From positions 1,240,001-1,304,000 of the forward strand of contig NZ_JABAIA010000002.1 of the NCBI RefSeq assembly GCF_012641275.1: a stretch of 64,000 nucleotides of DNA. The letters are read 5' to 3'. The notes below the pieces were generated by a model that saw only the letters and a program-made list of their open reading frames with translations, did not search any database and had not been told where the DNA came from. The DNA is from Chitinophaga varians (GTDB lineage: Bacteria; Bacteroidota; Bacteroidia; Chitinophagales; Chitinophagaceae). The position numbers and the translations under genes are program-made. Every line of letters begins with the position of its first letter. Within the stretch, counting starts at the first letter, position 1. Positions 27,237-36,414 of this stretch are shown here, in pieces.

Positions 27237-28730
27237 TTATCTTGAAAGCACTATTTTATAAGTCTGAACTGCCTGTTCCCTTGTGGTCAGGGTGATGATA
27301 TAAACCCCGTTTGGCAGGGACGACGGCAGTTCAATGTTCCTGACGTTGATGCGTGTCCGGTATACTTCCGTGCCTGAAGGATTTTTTACAGAGACGTCCA
27401 GGTCATTTACGGTTATGTCTTCTCCGATACTGATCCTGCCTGTGGTAGGGTTGGGATAAAGGCGCAGGTTTTTCTTTTCCTGCTGCATTTCAGCGGGGTG
27501 TCCTAACCGGGCATTATCAACAGACATGAGCGATGTTACACACCTTAAGCAGTTATCATAATACCAGCTTCTGATGGTACGGAAAGACTGCACTTTCTTA
27601 TAGGCGATCATCTCATCCAGCTGTACCTGGTTCAGCGAAACTTTTATATGACCGTCCGGGGGCTGCACCTGGCGCGGCTCCAGGGGGACAGGCACCTCTG
27701 TTCCGTTGATAAACAAGCGTAGCTGGTTGCCAGCCGTAGTGCTGGTAGTGACCACATACAGGTTGGACCTTCCGAGGTTGGTCAGCGGAGCGGTTTTACA
27801 GCCGACGCCCGGCTTGCAGGCGGTGATGGAGTCGGCGGTGACAGTAAACATCAGCGGCGGTATTTCTATATGAAGCCTGGGAGGCACGGTGCAGTAGGCC
27901 TGGCTGTCAATACGGGCCCAGAATCCGACGGTGGCCGTGTCGCCGAGGCTCCAGGTATTTTGTGTACGTGACAAAGTATTTTCGAGACAGGGCAAAAAAC
28001 TGAGTGCCTGCCTGCCGCATACCATATGGTCTTTGTACACGGGTACTAACGTGCTTGTCAGGTCCTGGCCGGAAATCAGTTCGTTGGTATTTCCGTCGAA
28101 AGAGTAGTACAGTATTTCGCCGGCGAAGTGAGGAACGTCGCAAAGAGAGAAATCACCGTAGGTCTGATCGGTGTAGTAGATCCGCAGTTCATCGTTGATG
28201 TCAACCAGTCCGCCGTTCAATGTTATCCTGACACGGTCATAGGGTTTTGAGGTGATAAATTCAAGCTCTCCCTGTGTGGAGTCTTCCCATATCTTCAGCA
28301 TCTGGGCATCTACGGGCCTGAGGTCATTATTGGAGGTGTCGCCGGAGAGGGTTTCTATGTACAATTGGCCCAGCAGGCGAACAGAAAGCCGTGTGTGCCC
28401 GGTACCGATTTTAACCGTGAGTTTGGTGAACCGGTCAATGGTGCGGTGCTGGAATATCAGTGTTTGTTGCAGGCTGCCCAGCACGGCCAGTCCCATTTTA
28501 AAGGTTGAATAGTCCTGCGTGTTGTTGCCCACGGCCCCCTGAGGGTTCTCTATCACGCATCCCAGGCAAATACCTGATACCTGGTTTGTTTCACTGACGG
28601 CAAATTCGCGGTAAACAGGAATAGTCGGCTGGGAACGGACATCCGACCAGGCAAAACAGCATATAAAAAGCAATTGACAGAAGATCAACGCCGGCAGGCG
28701 GCTACAGCGGGGTAGAGGATAGTTTTCCAT
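27237..28730 (-). CDS. Secreted LamG-like protein with type IX secretion sorting domain
   Basis: 497 residues. An N-terminal signal peptide (to about residue 34, WSDVRSQ) is followed by about 390 residues of beta-rich sequence; the region FAGEILYYSFDGNTNELISGQDLT to VVTTSTTAGNQLRLFINGTEV resembles a LamG/concanavalin-like fold. The last 75 residues (LRLYPNPTTGRISIGEDI ... GVYIITLTTREQAVQTYKIVLSR) match the type A C-terminal sorting domain that targets proteins to the type IX secretion system. The function of the passenger is unknown. It diverges from the C39-exporter operon, sharing a 194-bp intergenic region. Confidence 0.78.
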   Translation of the reverse strand: MENYPLPRCSRLPALIFCQLLFICCFAWSDVRSQPTIPVYREFAVSETNQVSGICLGCVIENPQGAVGNNTQDYSTFKMGLAVLGSLQQTLIFQHRTIDRFTKLTVKIGTGHTRLSVRLLGQLYIETLSGDTSNNDLRPVDAQMLKIWEDSTQGELEFITSKPYDRVRITLNGGLVDINDELRIYYTDQTYGDFSLCDVPHFAGEILYYSFDGNTNELISGQDLTSTLVPVYKDHMVCGRQALSFLPCLENTLSRTQNTWSLGDTATVGFWARIDSQAYCTVPPRLHIEIPPLMFTVTADSITACKPGVGCKTAPLTNLGRSNLYVVTTSTTAGNQLRLFINGTEVPVPLEPRQVQPPDGHIKVSLNQVQLDEMIAYKKVQSFRTIRSWYYDNCLRCVTSLMSVDNARLGHPAEMQQEKKNLRLYPNPTTGRISIGEDITVNDLDVSVKNPSGTEVYRTRINVRNIELPSSLPNGVYIITLTTREQAVQTYKIVLSR

Positions 28731-28837
28731 ATGTATTTTGAGGGTATGGTTTACAATATCTTATCCTGGATGTACAAAATAACGCAGACATCTCACCGCG
28801 TCCCTGCCGGGCGAGAAACCCCGTCTCTGTTGACAAG

Positions 28838-28868
28838 CGCCGGTTGTGACTCACGGCCGGCGTTTTTT
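28838..28868 (+). terminator. Intrinsic terminator upstream of the exporter operon
   Basis: Stem CGCCGG (28838-28843) with CCGGCG (28857-28862), an inner GTG/CAC pair, and a run of six T. It ends 56 bases before the exporter start and upstream of the proposed promoter, with no plus-strand gene before it. It may end a short RNA or block read-through. Confidence 0.6.
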
Positions 28869-28878
28869 ATTTGTCTTA

Positions 28879-28935
28879 TTTTGAAACATTGTTGCAATTA
28901 TTTTCTATCTTTAAATTTGCAACAATGTTTCAAAA
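28879..28935 (+). promoter_or_regulatory. Paired 17-bp operators around the promoter of the RiPP biosynthesis operon
   Basis: A 19-bp inverted repeat (28879-28897 and 28917-28935). Each arm is also an almost perfect palindrome of the form TTGnAACAnTGTTnCAA. Between and within them lie TTG (28889-28891) and, 20 bases later, TAAATTTG (28912-28919), perfect -33 and -7 elements. The exporter's ATG starts only 5 bases after the -7 box, inside the right operator, so the transcript is probably leaderless and repressor binding would block both -33 and start. Confidence 0.75.
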
Positions 28936-31135
28936 AGTGTTTAAGAAAGATGATTTCCCTTTTTACCGGCAGTCGGACGCCATGGACTGCGGCCCTGCCT
29001 GTCTGAAGATGATAGCGGCCCGTCACGGCCGCGTATACCCGTTGCAGTACCTCCGCAACGCCTGCCGCATATCACGGCAGGGCGTCACTTTTGCGGACAT
29101 GATGGCTGCAGCTGAGGAGCTGGGGTTGAAGACATTACCCGCGGAGTTACCTTTTACGGTATTGGCCAAAAAAGCGCCGTTGCCCTGTATCCTGCACTGG
29201 AACAAACAACATTTTGTGGTGCTGTACCGTATCACGGAGACGGCTGTATATATCGCAGACCCGGCGCTGGGGCGGCAAAGCCGTTACTCGCTGCCGGAAT
29301 TCATGGCGGCCTGGCAATCAGATGCCGGCACCGGCTATGGCCGCGCGCTCTTCCTGGAACCCACACCGGCATTTTATACAGCGCCGCCGGTGGAGGAAAC
29401 AAAAGCGTCATTACGTTCTCTCTGGCCCTATCTGCAATTGCACCGAAAGAACCTATTGCCGGTATTGCTGACATTACTGCTGGCCAGTGGCTTCGCTGTG
29501 CTCACGCCGCTGTTGACACAGGCCATTGTAGACAAGGGTGTCCGTAATCAGCAGATATCGCTGATACTATTGATCTGTACCGGCCAGCTGGCGCTGTTCC
29601 TGGGCCGTATGCTGGCGGAATTTGTCCGCGCGAGGCTGTTGCTGCGGATAGGCGCCCGGGTTAGCACGGCCATGCTGAAAGACTTCCTGCATAAGCTCCT
29701 GCGCTTGCCGCTCTCTTTTTTCGATAACCGCCAGGCAGGAGATAACATGCAACGGGTGACAGACAACCAGCGGGTGGAAGACTTTCTGACGGTATCACTG
29801 GTCGGCTTTGCCTTGTCAGTGGTAACGATACTGGTGCTGGGCAGCATGTTGCTCTATTATCACTGGCAGGTGTTTGCCTTGTTTATGCTGGGCGGCGCGG
29901 CAGGCATATTATGGAACCATGCCTTCCGCGGGCGGCGCGGGCGGCTGGACCAGAAACGCTTTGGCATATTGGCGGCCAACCAGGACATGCTGCTGGAAAT
30001 GTTTGGCGCCATGCAGGAGATAAAACTTACCGGCAGCGAGGCCAAAAAAACAGGGCAGTGGGAGGATATCCAGGAACAGGCCATTGCCGTAAAGCTGGAA
30101 AGCCTGCGGCTGGACCAGCTGGTGCAAGGCGTGTCGTTGTTGATCAACGAAACACGCAACGTACTGGTGACCTGCTTCGCGGCCCTGCTGGTAGTCAACG
30201 GTCAGTTGACGCTGGGGGCCATGCTGGCGGTAACCTATACCTGTGGCCAGCTAAGCGCACCGGTATCGCAGCTTACGGATTTTATCCGCGCCATGCAGAA
30301 CACCCGCTTCAGCCTCCGTCGGATGGCGGAAGTACACCACGAAGCGGAAGAAGATACGCCGCAGTTAAAACAGCTTCCTTCCGCCGATATAACAGGAAAG
30401 GATATACGCCTGCATAACCTCTCTTTCCGTTATGGTCACCGGCATTCTCCCTGGGTGCTGCGTAACATCAGTTTGTTGGTCCCTGCCGGTAAGGTGACCG
30501 CCATTGTAGGCATGAGCGGCAGCGGTAAAACCACGCTGCTGAAACTGCTGCTGAAATTCTATTCACCACAGGAAGGAACGATACTCCTGGGAGATGAACC
30601 GCTGGAAGAGCTCTCCGCCCGCTCCTGGCGCAGGCACTGCGGCGTGGTGATGCAGGACGGTCACGTGTTCCGCGATACGATTGCCGGCAACATCTTCGCG
30701 GGTGATACGAAAAAAGACTATGAACGGCTATACGAAGCATGCCGCATGGCCTGCATACACGACTTCTTCGCATCGCTGCCTTTTGGCTATGAAACAATGA
30801 TCGGGAAAGACGGCTACGGCCTCAGTGAAGGACAAACACAACGCCTCCTGCTGGCACGGCTTATCTACCGCAATCCTTCCATCGTGCTCCTGGACGAAGC
30901 CACCAACTCCCTCGATGCGCACAACGAGCGCGCTATCCTCCGTAACCTGGAACAGTTCTTTGCCGGCAAGACCGTCATAGTCGTGGCACATCGCCTGAGC
31001 ACCGTTAAACATGCCGACCAGATACTGGTGATGGACAAAGGCGCTATCGTGGAAAGCGGCACCCACGCCGGACTGTCGGCCAGCGGCGGGGCCTATTATC
31101 AATTGGTAAAAAACCAGCTGGAGCTGGGAAAATAA
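28925..31135 (+). CDS. Peptidase-containing ABC transporter (C39 bacteriocin-processing exporter)
   Basis: 736 residues from ATG 28925, where the C39 domain begins (MFQKVFKKDDFPFYRQSDAMDCGPACLKM); the upstream extension is intergenic. The peptidase domain (about 1-135) has its catalytic Cys in MDCGPAC, His in WNKQHFVVLYR and Asp in IADPALG. An ABC transmembrane domain follows (about 160-450), then the ATPase: Walker A GMSGSGKTTLLK, signature LSEGQTQRLLLARL, Walker B SIVLLDEATNSLD, and the H-loop histidine in AHRL. Such proteins cut leader peptides after GG and export the product. It heads an operon with split LanB and LanC genes; the 60-residue peptide encoded at 43621-43803 has a matching LAGG site. 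Confidence 0.94.
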   Translation: MFQKVFKKDDFPFYRQSDAMDCGPACLKMIAARHGRVYPLQYLRNACRISRQGVTFADMMAAAEELGLKTLPAELPFTVLAKKAPLPCILHWNKQHFVVLYRITETAVYIADPALGRQSRYSLPEFMAAWQSDAGTGYGRALFLEPTPAFYTAPPVEETKASLRSLWPYLQLHRKNLLPVLLTLLLASGFAVLTPLLTQAIVDKGVRNQQISLILLICTGQLALFLGRMLAEFVRARLLLRIGARVSTAMLKDFLHKLLRLPLSFFDNRQAGDNMQRVTDNQRVEDFLTVSLVGFALSVVTILVLGSMLLYYHWQVFALFMLGGAAGILWNHAFRGRRGRLDQKRFGILAANQDMLLEMFGAMQEIKLTGSEAKKTGQWEDIQEQAIAVKLESLRLDQLVQGVSLLINETRNVLVTCFAALLVVNGQLTLGAMLAVTYTCGQLSAPVSQLTDFIRAMQNTRFSLRRMAEVHHEAEEDTPQLKQLPSADITGKDIRLHNLSFRYGHRHSPWVLRNISLLVPAGKVTAIVGMSGSGKTTLLKLLLKFYSPQEGTILLGDEPLEELSARSWRRHCGVVMQDGHVFRDTIAGNIFAGDTKKDYERLYEACRMACIHDFFASLPFGYETMIGKDGYGLSEGQTQRLLLARLIYRNPSIVLLDEATNSLDAHNERAILRNLEQFFAGKTVIVVAHRLSTVKHADQILVMDKGAIVESGTHAGLSASGGAYYQLVKNQLELGK

Positions 31136-31142
31136 ACGTTAC

Positions 31143-33677
31143 ATGACACTGAAACTTTTTCCTCACGCACTGGTCCGTTATGCGGGTATGGCATTCACCT
31201 CGTTAAAAGATATGGATATAACGGAGGTGAATACACGTCTATCTGCTGCCATGACACTGGAGCAGGATTTCCGGCAGTATCAGTCACACCTGTGTGAACT
31301 GTTGTACACTGCCATACAGGCTGCCGCAGATGATAATGCCCGTCAACTGCTGCTGCGATGGAAACGTGCCGTCTTCAACGGCCGTAAGCCACCGGAAGAA
31401 ATGCCGGCGGACCTACAAGCGCCGCTGCAGCACTATTGCCGGTTACTGCATCAACGGCAACAGCAGCATGCCGACTGGCAGGTGCATTACCATGCACAGC
31501 TGCAACAACACCGGCGGCAACTACAGGCCTGGTCTCGGGAGGAAGCGCTGAGGAAAGGCGTGTTACTTTCCAGCCCGGTGCTGTATGCGCAGCTGAACAA
31601 TTTTGCTGCCGCCGACCCTGCGGCCTTCAGGGCCAGGGAACTGAAAAATGAATATAGCCTGCTCCGTTATATCACCCGCATGGCGGCTAAAACATCTCCT
31701 TTCAGTACGTTTACCTATACCGGCATTGCCACGTTGCAGCAGTCGCCCGCCACTTTGCCGGATACCGTGATCAGCAGCATCCGGCTCAATAACAGTTTAT
31801 TCACCTACCTGCGCAGCCTGCTGGTACATCATCCGGTGCTCAACGAGGTCATGGAGGTGAAACTGAACGATACTGCCACAGTGAACGAAACACACCTGCA
31901 TTTCCTGGTGAATTATTTTAACGTGGAAGCGTTTCAAAGCCTGCCTGCCCGCAGTGTGGCCCTGTGGCTGTTTCACCGGCTGAAAACCCCATGCCGGCTG
32001 GCTACCCTCATTGACACGCTCGCCACGGAAATGCCCGGCACCGCACGTGGCCAGATCAAGGATTTCCTGCTGAAGCTATCTGCCAGCGGGTTGTTGGAGC
32101 TGGGCATCGGTTGCTCGGGTATTGATCCCGAATGGGACCATGCATGCATTAATTTCCTGGCAAATAGTCCGCAACAACATGCGTCTGTCGATGCATTACA
32201 GGACCTGCTGCGATCATTGCAAGCCAGCCGGCACAGCTATGCGGCTGCCAACGCGGCCGGCCGTGCTCAATTGCTGGATACCACCGCCACCATGCTCAAT
32301 GCGGTACTGGAACGGTTGAAAGATGAGGCAGCACTGCCGGATGTAGCTACTATGCCTTCAGCCGCTACTGCTTTTGCGGTCCATCATTTTACGCCCAGAA
32401 GTTTTCAGCCGTCTGATATTTTTTATGAAGATACTTGTACCAGGCAGACAGCTGTCTTACCTGCCGACGCGGAAACGCTGGTGGCAAAGGCGGAGAGATT
32501 ATGTGCGTTGTTGGCGCCTTTTGACCTGCTACAGGAAGAAAGAAACCGCATGTGTGATTTTTTCCTGCAACAGTATGATACGGCGCAACAAGTGCCGGTG
32601 ACAAACTTTTATCAGGCTTATTATCTGCAGGTAAAAAAGGAGCAACCCAATACCGGCAGGATAACGGTCATGGATATACCGGAAACAATGCAGCTCTCCA
32701 TAGGTAAAGAACAGGTTGACATTACCGGCCAGCCTGTAGACAGCACTGTGCCCGTAGCCCGTGGTATGTTTGTGCAGTTTTTCCGTCCGGATGATGCCGC
32801 CCCGTTGATGGGCGTGGTAAATGCCTTGTTGCCGGGCATGGGCAAAGTGGCCGGCCGTTTTTTGCATCTCTTCGGTCCCATTGCCATCGCGGATTTTAAA
32901 ACATGGAATACGGCACTACATCCCGGGGATATGATGCTGGAACTGAACGATGGCTCTGTTTTTAACGCCAATATCCATCCGCCGCTGCTGCACCACGAAA
33001 TCACTATACCCGGCGGCAGCAACAACTATCCCGCAGAAAAGCGTGTATCCCTGAAGGATATCATTGTGCGGTATGAACCTGCATCAGCACAGTTGGAGCT
33101 AAGGCATGCCATCACCGGAAAACGGGTGTACGCATTTGACCTGTGCCTGGAATCTTTTTACAACCGGTCACATTTTTACCGGCTGCTGGCGCATTTTAAT
33201 CCGGAACCAAGAGTGCCGCTCCGGAGTTTTATTGCGGCGTCGGACCGACGATATACTTCGTTGTCCGGCGCAGCAGGCCCGGTGCAGCTGCTGCCGCGTA
33301 TCGTTTTCGAAGACCGGTTGGTATTGAGAAGAAAAGGCTGGTTGATCACTAAAACGGCCATTCCGGTCCAGGCCAATACAGAAACGGAAGCAGACTATTT
33401 CCTCCGTTTGCAATGCTGGCTGGTAGCGCAACAGCTGCCGCAGCAGGTGTTTGTTTTTCTGAAATCGCCATATATACCGGCTACAGCCGCCAAAGGACAG
33501 CTGCAACGGGATGATTATAAACCACAATATATCAGTTTCGCGCAGCCCTTGTTGGTGAATGTTTTTAGGAAGATGCTTTCGCGGGCAGGTGAATACCTCT
33601 ACCTGGAAGAAGTACTCCCGGATGCTTCCCAAAGCGGTACGGTAACAGAACATATGCTTCACTGGTATAAATACTAA
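31143..33677 (+). CDS. Lantibiotic dehydratase, N-terminal glutamylation protein (split LanB)
   Basis: 844 residues, starting 7 bases after the exporter. The N-terminus LKLFPHALVRYAGMAF and the segment RYITRMAAKTSPFSTFTYTGIA correspond to the Lant_dehydr_N family (typical R...R.TPFG.F region, here a Bacteroidota-type variant). The region SVFNANIHPPLLHHEITIPGG and the C-terminal LPRIVFEDRLVLRRKGWLI also fit. In class I lanthipeptide and thiopeptide systems this domain transfers glutamate from Glu-tRNA to Ser/Thr of the precursor. The elimination domain is absent and is supplied by the next gene. Cytoplasmic. The active residues cannot be confirmed without alignment. Confidence 0.9.
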   Translation: MTLKLFPHALVRYAGMAFTSLKDMDITEVNTRLSAAMTLEQDFRQYQSHLCELLYTAIQAAADDNARQLLLRWKRAVFNGRKPPEEMPADLQAPLQHYCRLLHQRQQQHADWQVHYHAQLQQHRRQLQAWSREEALRKGVLLSSPVLYAQLNNFAAADPAAFRARELKNEYSLLRYITRMAAKTSPFSTFTYTGIATLQQSPATLPDTVISSIRLNNSLFTYLRSLLVHHPVLNEVMEVKLNDTATVNETHLHFLVNYFNVEAFQSLPARSVALWLFHRLKTPCRLATLIDTLATEMPGTARGQIKDFLLKLSASGLLELGIGCSGIDPEWDHACINFLANSPQQHASVDALQDLLRSLQASRHSYAAANAAGRAQLLDTTATMLNAVLERLKDEAALPDVATMPSAATAFAVHHFTPRSFQPSDIFYEDTCTRQTAVLPADAETLVAKAERLCALLAPFDLLQEERNRMCDFFLQQYDTAQQVPVTNFYQAYYLQVKKEQPNTGRITVMDIPETMQLSIGKEQVDITGQPVDSTVPVARGMFVQFFRPDDAAPLMGVVNALLPGMGKVAGRFLHLFGPIAIADFKTWNTALHPGDMMLELNDGSVFNANIHPPLLHHEITIPGGSNNYPAEKRVSLKDIIVRYEPASAQLELRHAITGKRVYAFDLCLESFYNRSHFYRLLAHFNPEPRVPLRSFIAASDRRYTSLSGAAGPVQLLPRIVFEDRLVLRRKGWLITKTAIPVQANTETEADYFLRLQCWLVAQQLPQQVFVFLKSPYIPATAAKGQLQRDDYKPQYISFAQPLLVNVFRKMLSRAGEYLYLEEVLPDASQSGTVTEHMLHWYKY

Positions 33678-33680
33678 CTT

Positions 33681-34547
33681 ATGCAAAGTACCTGGCTGTC
33701 TGTACACTTTTTCCATGGCGGTGACCATGACAGGCTGCTGCAACTGCTGGTCACGCCGGCAGTGCAGCAGGCGGGCTGTCCTTATTTCTTTATTCGTTAT
33801 TGGGAGGGCGGGCCGCATATACGCCTGCGGTTACACGTAGCCGATGAACGGCAAACGGAAATAAAGCGCTTACTGGAGGATCAGGCCCGGGCTTATTTTG
33901 CCGCTTATCCATCCAGCCGGCAGGATAGTGCTTACCCATCGCAACGGCTGCTGCCGAATGATTCCTGGCAGTACATACCCTATGTGCCGGAGACAGGGCG
34001 TTACGGTAACGTATACACGGTGCCGCTGGCAGAACAGCAGTTTCATCTTTCTTCGGCCTGTGTGTTACAGTCGCTCAACCCGGCTGGCGCCCTGATGCAG
34101 GCCATCCGGTTGAACCTGGCGCTGTTGCAGGCATTGCAACTGACGCCCTTGCACACGCTGCAAGTCTGTCGCCGTTTTATAGCCGCGTGGCTGCCGCGGC
34201 TGTTTCTTCCGGAACAAGACCGGCAACAACAGCATGACCATTACCTGCAACGAATGCACGAAAAGTTTCTGGCTTATGCCCCGGTGTTGGCACCTGCCGC
34301 AGCGGAGCTATGGCAGGGAATGGAGCAGGGAAACGCGCCACCGGCATTACAAACCTTTACAGAAGGCAATCGTGATGTTTTTGCACAGTACCGGCAGCAA
34401 GGCTTCGGAGATGAACAACTGGCAGCCGTGGCGGGCAGTTTCCTGCACATGGGGCACAACCGTCTCGGTGTTTCCAATCTTGATGAAGCCTATATTATGT
34501 ATTTCACCTGTAAATGCCTGGAACATATCTATGGAATCCCCGGATAA
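33681..34547 (+). CDS. Lantibiotic dehydratase, C-terminal elimination protein (thiopeptide-type biosynthesis domain)
   Basis: 288 residues, 3 bases after the previous stop. It begins TWLSVHFFHGGDHDRLL and contains the conserved FFIRYWEGGPHIRLRL, then YVPETGRYG and, near the C-terminus, SFLHMGHNRLGVSNLDEAYIMYF. These match the SpaB_C/elimination domain, in which Arg and His residues remove the glutamate to give dehydroalanine or dehydrobutyrine. Together with the preceding protein it forms a split LanB. Split LanBs are known from Bacteroidota, the pinensin system of Chitinophaga pinensis being the example I recall. Its 3' end overlaps the LanC-like gene by 17 bases. Confidence 0.9.
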   Translation: MQSTWLSVHFFHGGDHDRLLQLLVTPAVQQAGCPYFFIRYWEGGPHIRLRLHVADERQTEIKRLLEDQARAYFAAYPSSRQDSAYPSQRLLPNDSWQYIPYVPETGRYGNVYTVPLAEQQFHLSSACVLQSLNPAGALMQAIRLNLALLQALQLTPLHTLQVCRRFIAAWLPRLFLPEQDRQQQHDHYLQRMHEKFLAYAPVLAPAAAELWQGMEQGNAPPALQTFTEGNRDVFAQYRQQGFGDEQLAAVAGSFLHMGHNRLGVSNLDEAYIMYFTCKCLEHIYGIPG

Positions 34548-36363
34548 AAAGATCATAGAAACGGAATTGGCCCGTATTGCACAACTGGTACTGCCTGGCC
34601 TGCAAAAGGAAACCATCGCCGAAAAGACGGACCTGTTCAACGGCAGCGCCGGTATTATCCTTTTTTATCTGCGGCTATATGACTATTACAAACAACAGCA
34701 TTACCTGGACGTTTGTATAACAGCATCGGATACACTGCTCTGGCATCCAAAGGTATTGCAACAACAGTACTATACGCTGTACACCGGCGCCACAGGACTG
34801 TTGTACCTGTGTGTCAAAATGTACGAAGCCACTACATATCAGCGTTACCTGGACCGCGCGCTGGAACTGACAGCGCATTTCAAAGATGACATATCAGAGG
34901 GCGTATTGCAGGACGACTGGCTGAGCGGCCATGCCGGCAATATGTTTATGCTCACTTACCTGCATGCATATACGCAGGAAGAAACGCTGCTGCCGGTCAT
35001 CCGGTCGCTGACGGACAAACTGATCCAACAGGCACGGCCGGCGCTGAAAGGATGGAGATGGGGCCATGTGAAGATGAGTTATGACAGCCTGACCGGTTTC
35101 TCCCATGGCGCTTCCGGCATCGCTTATGCACTGATGCAGGTGGGTGCATACTTCAGGGACGAAGGATTGCAATATCTGGCGGAACAGGCACTGGAATATG
35201 AAATGCAGTACTATGACGCCGCCGCCGGCAACTGGCTGGACCTACGCCTGACCAGTACCTGCCTGGAGCGGGAAGACTTTTTCCACTGGGACATCCGGCG
35301 TTTCCGGGAAGATGCCGCTGATACGAATACCTGGGCCCATGGCGCAGCAGGCATTGGTGTTGCCCGATTGTTCGCGCACAGGCAAACGTCCCGGCCAGAG
35401 TATCTGCAACAGGTGGAGGATGCCCTGCAACGGTCACTGAAAGACGCACAGTTGCTGCAACGCGGTGACTTCACGCTGTGCAGTGGCTACGGTGGTATTG
35501 TTTTGCTGCTGTTGCAGGCAGCGCAAGTATTGGGAAGGCCGGCATTGCGGCAAACAGCGCAGGTAATAGCGTCAGCAGCTGTTCGTTACCGGGAGGTGCA
35601 CGGCACTTATAACAGCTACGTGCCTACGATGATGCAGGACCCTGGACTGTTCTCCGGCCTTGCCGGCGTAGGGTATTTGCTGGCATCTGTATTGATGCCC
35701 TATAACGAGGATGCGGTACTGCATCCGGTCATCGGTATTAACCGGCAGGCAAGTCCTTTGTATGCGCCTGGCGCAGTCAAACAGCAGCTGTTTGCCAGGT
35801 ACTATCCTCATACGTTTGCACTGTTGAAAACACATGGGTGGACATTGCCGGATACAGAAAACATAAATACCCTGGAAGATCATCTACAGCATGCTATAAA
35901 TACGCTGCCGGGAGAAAGCCGTGTGCGGGTGACGGACTGTTTTGCGTTTGAGCAGCAGCTGACTTCCTTGTGGCGGGAACATAAAGGACTGTTATATTAC
36001 ACGAGGCGGAAAGAAATTTTCGGGGGTCTGCCGGAAGCTGCTCCGGATAAGGTGTTGCAGCTAAAGTGGACGGTTGTGGAACAAGTGCTGTTGTGCCGTA
36101 CACAATGGCAGTGGGACCAACAGGAAAGATCCGGCGAGGCGGGGGAGTATTATTATCTGCTACAGGCTTACGAATATGGTGTGGCGGTTTATCCTGTTGG
36201 TAAACTGACAGCTGCCATTTTTGATCATCTTCAGGGAGGTTACACGCTGGAAGAAATATTACTCCGCTGTTTTAATACGGCCGACCGGGAGCAGGCATTG
36301 TCGGCGCTCGTGGCACAAACGCTCTCCATGCGGCGGCAGGGTTTCATTCAACCGGTTAGCTGA
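34531..36363 (+). CDS. LanC-like cyclase with altered zinc ligands and C-terminal extension
   Basis: 610 residues from ATG 34531; the open frame reaches further upstream but there it only shadows the previous gene. Residues 1-395 show the repeated GxxG motifs of the LanC alpha/alpha toroid: FNGSAGIILF, YTGATGLLYL, LSGHAGNMFM, FSHGASGIAY (H192), WAHGAAGIGV (268-277), LCSGYGGIVL (C317) and FSGLAGVGYL. In classical LanC the fifth and sixth repeats carry the zinc ligands Cys (WCxG) and Cys-His (CHG); here they read W-A-H-G and C-S-G. About 215 further residues follow. The end (about 540-605: AAIFDHLQGGYTLEEILLRC ... GFIQPV) resembles a PqqD-like recognition fold. It should cyclise, or at least bind, the dehydrated precursor. 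Confidence 0.83.
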   Translation: MESPDKKIIETELARIAQLVLPGLQKETIAEKTDLFNGSAGIILFYLRLYDYYKQQHYLDVCITASDTLLWHPKVLQQQYYTLYTGATGLLYLCVKMYEATTYQRYLDRALELTAHFKDDISEGVLQDDWLSGHAGNMFMLTYLHAYTQEETLLPVIRSLTDKLIQQARPALKGWRWGHVKMSYDSLTGFSHGASGIAYALMQVGAYFRDEGLQYLAEQALEYEMQYYDAAAGNWLDLRLTSTCLEREDFFHWDIRRFREDAADTNTWAHGAAGIGVARLFAHRQTSRPEYLQQVEDALQRSLKDAQLLQRGDFTLCSGYGGIVLLLLQAAQVLGRPALRQTAQVIASAAVRYREVHGTYNSYVPTMMQDPGLFSGLAGVGYLLASVLMPYNEDAVLHPVIGINRQASPLYAPGAVKQQLFARYYPHTFALLKTHGWTLPDTENINTLEDHLQHAINTLPGESRVRVTDCFAFEQQLTSLWREHKGLLYYTRRKEIFGGLPEAAPDKVLQLKWTVVEQVLLCRTQWQWDQQERSGEAGEYYYLLQAYEYGVAVYPVGKLTAAIFDHLQGGYTLEEILLRCFNTADREQALSALVAQTLSMRRQGFIQPVS

Positions 36364-36366
36364 AGT

Positions 36367-36408
36367 GGCCGCCCCGAAAGTAAAAACTACTTCCGGGGCG
36401 GCCTTTTT
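36367..36408. terminator. Bidirectional terminator after the LanC-like gene
   Basis: Perfect 10-bp GC-rich stem GGCCGCCCCG (36367-36376) with CGGGGCGGCC (36394-36403), followed by TTTTT. It lies 3 bases after the LanC-like stop and just before the stop of the convergent DUF5007-like gene. Confidence 0.88.
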
Positions 36409-36414
36409 CAGTTA

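Noticed and set aside
28731..29006. 91-codon plus-strand frame before the exporter
   Set aside because: It runs through the terminator and promoter, overlaps the exporter in another frame and has no family features.
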